Positions 56,089-64,000 of a DNA stretch of 64,000 nt are shown one piece after another. Made by a program: the position numbers and the translations under genes. Position 1 is the stretch's first letter, and each line of letters starts with the position of its first letter. Origin of the DNA: Globicatella sulfidifaciens DSM 15739 (GTDB lineage Bacteria > Bacillota > Bacilli > Lactobacillales > Aerococcaceae); contig NZ_FUWO01000008.1 in the NCBI RefSeq assembly GCF_900167405.1, positions 35,069-99,068 of the forward strand. Direction: 5' to 3'. The notes beneath the pieces are model-generated. The model worked only from the letters and a program-made list of their open reading frames with translations, did not search any database and was not told the DNA's origin.

Positions 56089-58053
56089 CTATATGTAACG
56101 ATCAAACCATTCTTTCACATGAGTTAAGCGTTCCATTCTCAAGTTAGGAAGACCTTCACGTGATAATCCATGACTTGATTGCGGGTATAATATTAGGTCC
56201 GTTTCCACTCCATTTTTTTTCATTGCAATATACATTTGTTCCGCTTGTTCTTGAGGACATCTTAAATCACTTTGTCCATGCAAGAAACGGATTGGTGTCT
56301 TCACATTTTGAGCGTATGCAAGTGGAGATAATTTCCATAGACCTTCCACATCTGATAAATCGCGTTGTAATTGGTACTCGACAAAGAACATCCCAATGTC
56401 ACTAACCCCATAAAAACTAATCCAATTAGAAATGGATCGTTGACTAACCGCAGCTTTAAAGCGATCAGTATGGCCGACAATCCAATTGGTCATAAAGCCA
56501 CCATAGCTACCACCTGCAACAAATAATCTGTCTTGATCGATTTCAGGGTGTTGTGCTAAAACATAATCAACCCCTAACATCAAATCATCATAGTCGTGAT
56601 GACCATATTCACCTAAAATAGCTGCAACAAATTCTTGACTATAGCTACTTCCTCCCCGAGGATTTAACATGATGATACCGTACCCTGCTTGTGCTAAAGC
56701 TTGCATTTCATGGAAGAAACTTTCGCCATAAGCGACTTGAGGTCCACCATGAACGTATAAGATTGCCGGATGTTGTTTTTCTTCAGTGATTGGTGCTAAA
56801 TACCAACCTTGAATATCCCAATTATCATAACCTTTAAACCAGAATCGTTCAGGATTCACAATCTCATGCTCTGCTTCAAATTGCTCATTCGGATTATATA
56901 AATCTTCTAATTGTTTGTCAGCCTCAACTACCGCTAAACGACTTGGAACAGTTGGGGTAGAATAAGTAATATAATAACGTCCAGACTCTTCGATACCCGA
57001 AGTAAGATGCATTGACTGGGACAATTTGCCTTCTACTTCGCCCTTAAGGTTACCCTCAAATAAATGAATTTCACCTTTTACAGTAGCTGAAAAGATAAAG
57101 CGCTTATCATCGAGCCATTTAAATTCGAATCCATGAACCGCTTGTTGGAAATCCGCCACCAAGCTATCATCTAAATCGTACTCAAATTTTGGCAGTACAT
57201 TGGTTAATTTCTTCGTAGCCACTTCATATACATATAATTTTGAATGGGTTACAAAACCATAAGTAAAGTCATTCGTAACTAATAAGTAATGCGTTTCACT
57301 TGGATTTAAGGCAGCAAATCCAGCTGAAGGCAATTCCTTAGTCGCTTCAAACGACTGGATACTCTTCGCTTTTAAATCGATGCACTTAATGGCACCTTTA
57401 GCAAATGCCAATTCGTCTTCATTGGCTTGATTAATATTAATAAAGAGTTGTGATTCATCTTTCGTAATATCAGCGAAGCTTACAGAGTAAGGCAACACGA
57501 TTACCTCTTCTACCGCTTTCGTTGCCACTGAAACTTTATTAATCGCGTAGGTTAAATCAGTTTTAACATATCCTGCACCATCATTTTTATAGGTAATTTT
57601 TCCAATATGAATTGGTTGTGGAGAGTCTTTAGATGAATCATCCTTTTTCTCATCGCTGTCAGTTTCCTCTTTTTTGGAAATTTGATAATAAATGGTTTGA
57701 CTATCCTTAGACCAAAGATAACTGATAATATCCGCTTCTTCAGCAGTTAACTGAACGGGACTACCCCCATCCATAGGCATCAAAAATAATTGTGACTTTT
57801 CATTGCCTTCAATTTTTGCCGAAAAACTTAAAAACGTTTGATCGGGTGAAATATCAAAACTTTGTACGGAAACATTGTTTGGACTCCATACTTTAAGCTG
57901 TTTCGTATCTAAATCATAACTTTTGATTTCACCAAAATAATCATTTTCTTTTTGGCGCATAGACGTTTCAACAAAGAAAACTTTGTTTTGGGCTACCTTA
58001 GGATTCGCCACACTTTTTAAGTCAAAGAGACTTTCATTAGTAATTTTTTTCAT
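56089..58053 (-). CDS. S9 family peptidase (acylaminoacyl-peptidase/prolyl oligopeptidase type)
   Basis: A 654-residue cytoplasmic enzyme with an N-terminal beta-propeller (about 1-395) and a C-terminal alpha/beta-hydrolase. The triad is Ser516 in G-G-S-Y-G-G, Asp596 in G-Q-S-D and His628 in S-S-H-G. The segment V-H-G-G-P gives the oxyanion hole. It degrades short or acylated peptides. It is close to Bacillus YuxL. The gene is intact although an insertion sequence lies 50 bp beyond its stop. Confidence 0.93.
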   Translation of the reverse strand: MKKITNESLFDLKSVANPKVAQNKVFFVETSMRQKENDYFGEIKSYDLDTKQLKVWSPNNVSVQSFDISPDQTFLSFSAKIEGNEKSQLFLMPMDGGSPVQLTAEEADIISYLWSKDSQTIYYQISKKEETDSDEKKDDSSKDSPQPIHIGKITYKNDGAGYVKTDLTYAINKVSVATKAVEEVIVLPYSVSFADITKDESQLFININQANEDELAFAKGAIKCIDLKAKSIQSFEATKELPSAGFAALNPSETHYLLVTNDFTYGFVTHSKLYVYEVATKKLTNVLPKFEYDLDDSLVADFQQAVHGFEFKWLDDKRFIFSATVKGEIHLFEGNLKGEVEGKLSQSMHLTSGIEESGRYYITYSTPTVPSRLAVVEADKQLEDLYNPNEQFEAEHEIVNPERFWFKGYDNWDIQGWYLAPITEEKQHPAILYVHGGPQVAYGESFFHEMQALAQAGYGIIMLNPRGGSSYSQEFVAAILGEYGHHDYDDLMLGVDYVLAQHPEIDQDRLFVAGGSYGGFMTNWIVGHTDRFKAAVSQRSISNWISFYGVSDIGMFFVEYQLQRDLSDVEGLWKLSPLAYAQNVKTPIRFLHGQSDLRCPQEQAEQMYIAMKKNGVETDLILYPQSSHGLSREGLPNLRMERLTHVKEWFDRYI

Positions 58054-58142
58054 TATCTTTCTCCTAACATCAAACTATTTAGCATTGTTAATAGTTTACC
58101 GCTTTTTGAGATAATTTTCCATCTCAAAAAAACGATTGGTTA

Positions 58143-59714
58143 TTATCCTAGGTTGATGACACGATTGCAGTATGCTTGTTTTGTCTGATCATGAGTAATT
58201 ACAAAAACGATAGCGTCACTGAAAGTTGATTTCAGTAGTTGATAAATTGCTTCAGAGGTTTGATGGTCAATCGCACTTGTACTTTCATCTATAACGATGA
58301 TATCAGGCTGTGACAACAACAATCGTGCAATCGCGATCCGTTGCTTTTCTCCACCCGATAAATTATTACCTGCATTTAGTATTGGCGTTTGCCAGTCCTT
58401 ATTTTTCAAAATGGTGCTTAATATCTGGCTATCTTCAATTTTTTATTTTTCTTCCGTTTCTAACCGACGTCCTAAACCAACATTTTCCTCTAGGGTTTTA
58501 TTAAAAATCGGAATCTCCTGTGTCACATAAGCCATTCTTTTTCTTAAACTGGCTTTTTCTAATAATTTGAGTGGTATTTGATTGATTTCGATTCCTGTAC
58601 TGTCTCTTAATCCTAATAATAATTTAACAAGTGAACTTTTCCCCACACCTGAAGGTCCGGCAATATGAATCCAATCACCTTTGGTGAAATGTTGATGAAT
58701 CGGAATTTTGTAGTGAGTTTCATCAATCTGATAGCTAATCTCTGTCATTTCAACAAGAGTGACTTCGGACAAGATTTGTTCTGTTGTCTCTATTTCTGCA
58801 AATGGTTTAATGTCATTCTCAATATACTCTTTAGAAACGCGCAATGTAGAAAAATCAAGATTCGCGCTATTTAATTCTCTCAATGCTTGGAAGAAGGTCG
58901 GCAGCACTATACTCGTTGTTAACAAATGGGTAATTGAACTTTGATTTCTTGCCACTGATAAAGTAATCGCAATGTAAATAGAGTATTGGACACATTGATT
59001 TAACATTCCGATAAGATTTGAAGAGATAGCCGCAAATTTATTGGTTTCAGCCAGTTGTTGGTAAGCTTGATTTAAATCGGAGGTCATCAATTTGCGCAAT
59101 AATTGTTCATTTGCGGTTGATTTTAAAAATTCGACATTGGTTACCGCTTGAATAATATTTTGTTGAGTATTACTAAAAGTCTTTTGAAACAATCCCATGC
59201 GTCTAGATAGTTCTTGGTTTATTTTTTTAAATCCAAAAAAATTGATTGGAATCAAACATAACAAAGCCATGAAAACGTTCATATCAATCCACCAGGCAAT
59301 TCCTAGCGAAATAATAATTAATATAGCCGCTAATGAAAAAGTTGCTAACCCACCACTAAGAAAAAAGTAAATAGTATCCACCATTTCAAAAAAACGACTG
59401 ACAATTGAAGTCGTCCCTAGTTTGAGAATGGCATCATATCTCATTTTTTGTAGATTTGCGACCTGGTCTAAATAAAGTTCTACCTTATACTGCGTCATCC
59501 AGTTTTCAAATAAAATAGTAAGCACTGATTGAATGATAAAGGAACTCAACATGACTAATCCAAAGACGATTAAGATGGTTCGGGTATCCATTGACAATAG
59601 GCTTTGATTGTTAGGAACCAATAACGGAATAACAATACGTGATAAGACAATAATCAGTACTTTAATCAAGACTATCAAATATATTTTTAGCCCGATATTT
59701 TTAAGTAATTGCAT
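58143..59714 (-). pseudogene. ABC exporter gene (TMD-NBD fusion) interrupted by one stop codon
   Basis: From the ATG at 59714 the frame encodes six membrane segments and then Walker A (G-P-S-G-V-G-K-S-S) but stops at TAA (58443-58445) after 423 residues. Reading on in the same frame gives K-I-E-D-S-Q-I-L-S-T, then the ABC signature L-S-G-G-E-K-Q-R-I and Walker B I-I-V-I-D-E-S-T-S-A-I-D, ending at 58143. The full gene would encode 523 residues, normal for a half-size exporter. A single nonsense change therefore splits it. The truncated product lacks signature and Walker B and should be inactive unless the stop is read through. Confidence 0.88.
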
Positions 59715-59724
59715 CTCTCATCAC

Positions 59725-60168
59725 CTATTCTTTCAAAGTTTGTACAATTCGTTCACTCAGTAAACCAAAACCGATTAATTGACCTCTGAAATGATAAATG
59801 GCTTGATTTACACCGCTTTGTTTATAAAAAAATCGATATTGATATTTGGGATTTTCAGCTATTAACTGATTCATAATAGCCAAAACTTTTTCGATACCTT
59901 GCTCAAGCAACTCTGCTTTCTCATAATGTTGTTCGACTTCTAAATTAAAATGTTCAACTCCCTCAAAACTAATCTCTGAGTCTGATTTGTACTGTTGCTC
60001 TTCGTGTTGAATATAATCATCGATGTCTTCTTGAGTAAAATTCCACCTCCCACCGAATTTGGTTCCTTTTAATTTGCCCTCTTTTAAATAATTACGAATC
60101 GTCCGCGTTGTCACTCCCAGCATTTCTGCAACTTCTTTTCCAGTATAATATTTTTGTTCGGAATTCAT
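59725..60168 (-). CDS. Excisionase/MerR-type HTH DNA-binding protein
   Basis: A 147-residue protein. The first 55 residues are a helix-turn-helix of the excisionase family (Y-Y-T-G-K-E-V-A-E-M-L-G-V-T-T-R-T-I-R-N-Y-L-K-E-G-K-L-K-G). The rest is an acidic, helical region with no motif I recognise. It lies 10 bp before the broken ABC exporter gene and shares its transcript, so it may regulate that exporter. There is no prophage around it. Confidence 0.8.
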   Translation of the reverse strand: MNSEQKYYTGKEVAEMLGVTTRTIRNYLKEGKLKGTKFGGRWNFTQEDIDDYIQHEEQQYKSDSEISFEGVEHFNLEVEQHYEKAELLEQGIEKVLAIMNQLIAENPKYQYRFFYKQSGVNQAIYHFRGQLIGFGLLSERIVQTLKE

Positions 60169-60340
60169 ATTGGCTTCTCCTCCTCATTTTTTCCTATTTT
60201 TTCCTAACTTTGAATTCCTATATTTTCCTATATAAACTAATAAATGTCAAGGAGCATTCTTCACTTTTCTTAAAATTCAGGAAATAAGCATTAAAATCAC
60301 TTTTTAAATAGCATCAAAAAAGCCCCCTAAATCCGAACTA

Positions 60341-60392
60341 TGTAGTGACTCCCAAAAGTTAGACCAAAAACTAACTTTTGGAGGGCAGTACA
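60341..60392. mobile_element. Fused terminal repeats of an IS3-like element (remnant or mini-element)
   Basis: TGTAGTGACTCCCAAAAGTT (60341-60360) faces AACTTTTGGAGGGCAGTACA (60373-60392); the arms extend to 22 bp around an 8-bp centre. The text resembles the ends of IS3/IS150-group elements, as I know them, joined with no transposase between. Outer CCTAAATCC and GGATTTAG extend the symmetry. It could also serve as a bidirectional hairpin between two genes. Confidence 0.5.
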
Positions 60393-60472
60393 CTAGGATT
60401 TAGAGGACCGTTCTGGTTTATAATAATATCGAGATGTTTAAACGACAATAACGCGTGAAAATAAATGTTTTT

Positions 60473-60889
60473 CTATTTCTTGTCCTTTCCGACAAAAGTG
60501 AAGGCAGTACATTGAATATCATTGACATCTTTAAAGCCAACAGATTCATAAAATTTTCTCGTTTTTTCAGAATTATCCGTTAATAAATGAAGTTGATAAA
60601 CATTAGGAAACGTATCAATGACTTTATTTAACAAGTTTGTTCCTATCCCTTGACGTTGAAATTCCGGTAAAATTAATAAATCTTGAATAAAGAGGATAGA
60701 ATAACCGTCTCCAACGGCCCGAATTATTCCAATTAGTCGCTCACCATCATAAGCAGCTAAGGTAAAGAGCGAATGGCGATAGGCATTCTTCAACATTTCT
60801 GGTTGACCGGTATAACTTGTCCACCCCACTGACTTATACAAATCAAGTAATTGATCAAGGTCAATTTTGGGATTTTCAATATATTGCAT
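60473..60889 (-). CDS. GNAT-family N-acetyltransferase
   Basis: A 138-residue protein with the GNAT fold: central L-I-G-I-I-R-A-V-G-D-G, the acetyl-CoA motif Q-R-Q-G-I-G-T-N-L-L (near 79-88) and the C-terminal F-Y-E-S-V-G-F. AGGGGTGA precedes the ATG. Substrate cannot be told. Its 5' end is overlapped by the extended frame of the DUF1697 gene, with which it is co-transcribed. Confidence 0.88.
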   Translation of the reverse strand: MQYIENPKIDLDQLLDLYKSVGWTSYTGQPEMLKNAYRHSLFTLAAYDGERLIGIIRAVGDGYSILFIQDLLILPEFQRQGIGTNLLNKVIDTFPNVYQLHLLTDNSEKTRKFYESVGFKDVNDIQCTAFTFVGKDKK

Positions 60890-61440
60890 CTTAATTCACC
60901 CCTAACTTTCAAGAATCTCCTTAATTTTTGATAGGTCTTGCCATTGCGTATGGTAATTTGTTTATAAAATGATTCTTTTGCTAATTGCTTATGGTAGTCC
61001 GTTTTTAAAAATTCTGCTTCATCTAGTTTTCCCCAATAAATGGCTATTTCACCAAAATGCACTTTTTCATTATGTAAAGGATATTGGCTAACTTTGCTGA
61101 TGACTGCTTCTCGATTAATTTCATCCGTAAAAAACAAGACGTCTTTACCAGCCATTTTCTCTTGCCACCAGATTGGAAGTTGATTAAATTCTGCTAAGTA
61201 TCTTTTCACATCAATTAATGAATACTTAAGGTCAAATGAATAATGTGTTTCAAAAAGTTGATTGAGAAGTTCCATTATCGCTGTTCGCTCAAGTTCCGTT
61301 TCGAAAAACAGATTGCCACTATTAATATAGGAACTCACATTTTGAAAGCCCACCTTTGTCAATTGTTCTTTTAATTCTTTCATAACCACGCGATTGTTGC
61401 CACCCACATTGATTCCTCGTAACAATAATACATATCGCAT
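60790..61440 (-). CDS. DUF1697 family protein, likely frameshifted C-terminus
   Basis: The start M-R-Y-V-L-L-L-R-G-I-N-V-G-G-N-N-R and the following M-K-E-L-K, Y-I-N-S-G-N-L-F-F segments are diagnostic for DUF1697 (function unknown). The start at 61440 follows GGGGTGG. The family usually ends soon after K-L; here the frame continues about 40 residues with unrelated, Cys-containing sequence, overlapping the next gene by 100 bp. Restoring one A near 60920 would give K-L-K-E-I-L-E-S and a stop at 60902, just before the GNAT start. A one-base deletion is likely. Confidence 0.8.
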   Translation of the reverse strand: MRYVLLLRGINVGGNNRVVMKELKEQLTKVGFQNVSSYINSGNLFFETELERTAIMELLNQLFETHYSFDLKYSLIDVKRYLAEFNQLPIWWQEKMAGKDVLFFTDEINREAVISKVSQYPLHNEKVHFGEIAIYWGKLDEAEFLKTDYHKQLAKESFYKQITIRNGKTYQKLRRFLKVRGELRCNILKIPKLTLINYLICISQWGGQVIPVNQKC

Positions 61441-61450
61441 CCTACCACCC

Positions 61451-62458
61451 CTACTCAATTTCTTTAATGAATCTTTTTTGTAGTTTATTCGAACGGTAGC
61501 CAACTCCTTCGTAAAAAGCATGCGCTTCATGACGGTATTCTGCAGAATTTAATCGAATGAATGATAATCGATTTGCTTTAGCGAATGATTCAACGGCTGT
61601 CATTAATTGCCGACCAATTCCTCGCCCTTGATACGCTGGTAATACTGCTAAACCTAAGATATTTAATCCATCTTCGAAGTATACTGCCTGATAAAGTTCT
61701 GCTTGTACGAAGCCTACCACTTTTTCCGACTCTGCAGCAACATATACAAGAATGATTGGGTTTGCTTGATTGCATAATTTTGTGAGCTTAGACTTAACTT
61801 CTTCATTGTTACATTCATAACCCAATGAAACACGACTTAATTCCGCAATGGCATCCGCATCTTTTACTTTTGCTCTACGAATGTTGGGAAACTTCTCTAG
61901 TTCCTTGAAACTACTTCCCAATGCATCGTGATGCTTTTCCCATTCATCTCTTAAGACGCCATATTTGACTGAATCATAATAGATACCTTCAAAGTATCTT
62001 ACTTTTCGAATGCACGCTTCTTGTGTCATACCAATTTTCTTAGCCGCACGCATCATTCTTTGATTACCCGACCAAGTCGTCAAACCAACTCGTTGTACTT
62101 CAGGAAAATCGGTAAATGTTTGGGTAACCCACTGAGTTAATGCCATGGAGCCAATCCCTTTTGACCATCCATTCGATTGATAAATGATAATCCCAATCTC
62201 TAACCAACGTGTCATTTTATTTTCCCAATAGCGTGACACCATCCCAATCGGCTTACTATCTAAATAAATCCCTCGACAAGTATCAGACATCAAATAATCA
62301 AATACTTTACTTTGTTTGAATTCTTCGAAGGTTTGATACGAACGATATTCATCAAAATATGGGGAATTCCATTTCGACCATTCTGGATACTCTTCTTTAA
62401 AACCAATTGCCCAAATTATTCTTAAATCTTGTTCATTAAAAGGCTTTAATTCTATCAT
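61451..62458 (-). CDS. Protein with two GNAT acetyltransferase domains
   Basis: A 335-residue protein. Residues about 1-175 form a RimJ/RimL-like GNAT domain with G-W-S-K-G-I-G-S-M-A-L near 95. Residues about 185-335 are a second domain with the classical Y-Q-G-R-G-I-G-R-Q-L-M near 280 and F-Y-E-G-V-G-Y. The two are probably separate acetyltransferases fused into one chain. It lies 10 bp before the DUF1697 gene. Targets are unknown. Confidence 0.85.
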   Translation of the reverse strand: MIELKPFNEQDLRIIWAIGFKEEYPEWSKWNSPYFDEYRSYQTFEEFKQSKVFDYLMSDTCRGIYLDSKPIGMVSRYWENKMTRWLEIGIIIYQSNGWSKGIGSMALTQWVTQTFTDFPEVQRVGLTTWSGNQRMMRAAKKIGMTQEACIRKVRYFEGIYYDSVKYGVLRDEWEKHHDALGSSFKELEKFPNIRRAKVKDADAIAELSRVSLGYECNNEEVKSKLTKLCNQANPIILVYVAAESEKVVGFVQAELYQAVYFEDGLNILGLAVLPAYQGRGIGRQLMTAVESFAKANRLSFIRLNSAEYRHEAHAFYEGVGYRSNKLQKRFIKEIE

Positions 62459-62497
62459 AAAATGTATCTCCTTCTTTTATTGGAGTATTAACTTCAC

Positions 62498-63442
62498 TTA
62501 CATTTGTTCCAATATATCGGCTTCTGATAGGATCATAATTGGATGACCCTCTTCCACTAATTGGCGCGCCTTACGTTGTTTTTCAACCAGACCATTTTCA
62601 TCTTGATATTTCGGGTCTTGCCATCCTTCAATTAGGACATCTGTCGTTTTACTGACTGTTGATTTTAAAATGGCACCATGATAGCGCACTTTCATCATTA
62701 ACTCATCTTTTCCAGTTTCAAACTCACCCGTTAAGACAACATTTTTATCTTGTAACCAATGGCCAGAGAATTCTTCTTTTGGTGGCACTTGATTAATATC
62801 GGTAATTTTCAGTGCTTTTTTAAATTTTTGAAACTTCGGTTTAAAATGATTCGCCGTTGTCGTATTAAAACGACTTATCGGTTTGACAAATATTTGATAT
62901 CTTTTTAAAAATTCATCAAAATCATCCGTACGATATTCTTTCATCGTCTCAATTAAAATTTTTGCGGTTACTTCAGCATCAGCCATCGCATTATGGGCCT
63001 CAAAAGTAAAGCCAAACTGACGAGCTAAGGCACTTAATTTCATCGTTTGATTGCGATAACTTGGATTAAAAAACATCGCATCAAATGTCTTAAATTCCGG
63101 AACTTCGATGCCGTAATATCGTGCGGATTCAAGCAGAACGCCCATATCAAATTGACTATTATAGGCGGAAATATAACGCGTCGATATAATTTTGGATTCT
63201 ATTTGTGGCCATACTTCATCAAAAGTTGGCGCTGTTGCAGTCTCTTTCGAGGTAATGCCATGCACGCGAATATTGGATTGAGCATAACGATTTCCTGGTG
63301 GTTGGATTAAACTATAAAATCGCTCAACGATTTCAAGGTCTTTAATAAACGCCATACCGATGGAACAGGCTGAATTATTATAATGTGTTGCGGTCTCAAA
63401 ATCGATGACGCAACAATCAAATTGTTTTGGTAATTCTATCAT
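62498..63442 (-). CDS. DnaQ-type 3'-5' exonuclease with C-terminal BRCT domain
   Basis: A 314-residue protein. The exonuclease motifs are D-F-E-T-A-T (Exo I, near 11), Y-N-S-Q-F-D (Exo II, near 95) and H-N-A-M-A-D-A (Exo III, near 150). A BRCT domain follows, starting K-N-V-V-L-T-G-E-F near 233, as in DNA ligase and some PolIII-epsilon-like proteins. It probably acts in DNA repair or proofreading. ATG at 63442 is chosen by spacing to AAAGGGTG; the GTG three codons earlier overlaps that site. Confidence 0.9.
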   Translation of the reverse strand: MIELPKQFDCCVIDFETATHYNNSACSIGMAFIKDLEIVERFYSLIQPPGNRYAQSNIRVHGITSKETATAPTFDEVWPQIESKIISTRYISAYNSQFDMGVLLESARYYGIEVPEFKTFDAMFFNPSYRNQTMKLSALARQFGFTFEAHNAMADAEVTAKILIETMKEYRTDDFDEFLKRYQIFVKPISRFNTTTANHFKPKFQKFKKALKITDINQVPPKEEFSGHWLQDKNVVLTGEFETGKDELMMKVRYHGAILKSTVSKTTDVLIEGWQDPKYQDENGLVEKQRKARQLVEEGHPIMILSEADILEQM

Positions 63443-63499
63443 GACTACCACACCCTTTTCTTATTTTTGCTCTTTTATTATAACATGCCGATAAAAGAG

Positions 63500-63784
63500 A
63501 GAACAGAAAAGGGAGCGAGCTGATAGTGTCAAATTATTGTTGGTTTTCCTCTACCATACTTTTTACTAATTCTCTGAACCCCATTTCATGGATTCCATAT
63601 TTTAACTGCTATCCTTGATAACGATCCTCCATCGGCATGGTACGATCTGGAAGTTTTTAGGGAGGCATTCCTTGTAGCCAATCCAGTCTCGCTAGACGCC
63701 AGTACCATGCCGTTGCTCGCTATCAAACATTCACTTCATTGCCTCTAGCTGTCATTATGAATAAAGGCCTCGCTCTATTGGTTT
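63500..63784 (-). other. Coding-like relic with stops and an inverted repeat
   Basis: No intact gene is seen in this roughly 300-bp gap. On the minus strand one frame reads A-R-L-D-W-L-Q-G-M-P-P, stop, K-L-P-D-R-T-M-P-M-E-D-R-Y-Q-G, stop, then Q-L-K-Y-G-I-H-E-M-G-F-R-E-L-V-K-S, which looks like protein but has several stops. CGGCATGGTAC (63633-63643) and GTACCATGCCG (63702-63712) are a perfect 11-bp inverted repeat. I do not recognise the relic. Confidence 0.4.
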
Positions 63785-64000
63785 TCAATAACCAGCGATT
63801 GTCCCAAAAGCCTGGCGAGTCCGTGTGTTATTGGAATAGTGTAAGATAGCGACTTTACCGCTCCAATCATACTGACAGGCGTATTTCCGTCCCACACGGC
63901 CATCTAATTTTTCTACTCTTCTTTCTCTTTCTTTTGCTTTGGTTTGATTGATTACCCAAGTTTTTAAATCGCCACCATTTAAGTCATAAGCACGTGCTTT
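63785..64000 (-). CDS. Unrecognised protein, C-terminal fragment
   Basis: The minus strand is open from the window edge to a TGA at 63785, giving 71 residues. The stretch K-A-K-E-R-E-R-R-V-E-K-L-D-G-R-V-G-R-K is strongly charged and helical, followed by Y-D-W-S-G-K-V-A-I-L-H-Y. Base use is like the neighbouring genes, so it is probably a real gene entering the window. I cannot name it. Confidence 0.5.
   Translation of the reverse strand, partial: KARAYDLNGGDLKTWVINQTKAKERERRVEKLDGRVGRKYACQYDWSGKVAILHYSNNTRTRQAFGTIAGY

Noticed and set aside
58443..58445. Recoded stop (selenocysteine or pyrrolysine) in the ABC exporter
   Set aside because: The codon is TAA, which is not used for either, and no recoding structure is evident; a plain nonsense mutation is simpler.
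59725..60168. Prophage or integrative element marked by the excisionase-like protein
   Set aside because: No integrase, attachment sites or phage genes are around; such HTH domains are common in ordinary regulators.

Overview
The window is a stretch of low-GC chromosome from a Gram-positive bacterium. Shine-Dalgarno sites are strong (AGGAGG type), TTG and GTG starts are frequent, and the ribosomal and purine genes look like those of Lactobacillales or close relatives. My guess is an Aerococcaceae/Carnobacteriaceae-like organism; this is inferred from style and gene content, not from a marker gene.

Layout. (1) 1-12.6 kb is a xylan/arabinoxylan utilisation locus. It holds a sugar ABC transporter (binding protein and partial permease), two AraC-type regulators, and an operon of cytoplasmic enzymes: GH120 and GH39 beta-xylosidases, a GH51 arabinofuranosidase, an SGNH acetylesterase, a small Cys-rich protein and a broken aldo/keto reductase. 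(2) 12.6-14 kb is infC-rpmI-rplT with an attenuator-like leader and a probable non-AUG infC start. (3) 14.4-26.5 kb is a purine operon, purC-L-E-F-M-N-H-D-fhs. The synthase domains look intact, but both glutamine amidotransferase domains (PurF and PurL) have lost their catalytic residues. (4) 26.5-34.6 kb holds an O-antigen-ligase-like protein, a D,D-carboxypeptidase, a PNPOx-like protein, a large membrane protein and a GAF/PucR regulator, with a family of intergenic repeats. (5) 34.7-35.2 kb is a five-unit 90-bp tandem array enclosed by 14-bp inverted repeats. (6) 35.3-44.1 kb is a six-gene beta-oxidation-like operon (CoA transferase, acyl-CoA ligase, fused hydroxyacyl-CoA dehydrogenase/hydratase, thiolase, acyl-CoA dehydrogenase, 3-hydroxybutyryl-CoA dehydrogenase) with a catabolite-control-like site upstream. 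(7) 44.5-47.5 kb is a polar amino acid ABC transporter. (8) 47.6-54.4 kb is a sulfur-acquisition operon: YeeE/TsuA transporter, CoA-disulfide reductase-rhodanese fusion and sulfonate-type ABC transporter, with a LysR gene at its far end and a LysR-type palindrome at its promoter. (9) 54.5-56 kb is an ISL3-family insertion sequence. (10) 56-64 kb holds an S9 peptidase, an ABC exporter gene interrupted by one stop codon, an excisionase-type HTH protein, acetyltransferases, a DUF1697 protein, an exonuclease-BRCT protein and a partial unknown gene.

The most unusual observation is the coordinated loss of glutaminase active sites in PurF and PurL within an otherwise complete purine operon. It suggests ammonia-dependent purine synthesis or separate glutaminase subunits. 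Also notable are the beta-oxidation operon without visible ETF genes, three substrate-binding proteins without a lipobox, and several recent gene-inactivation events. No tRNA, rRNA or CRISPR array was seen.
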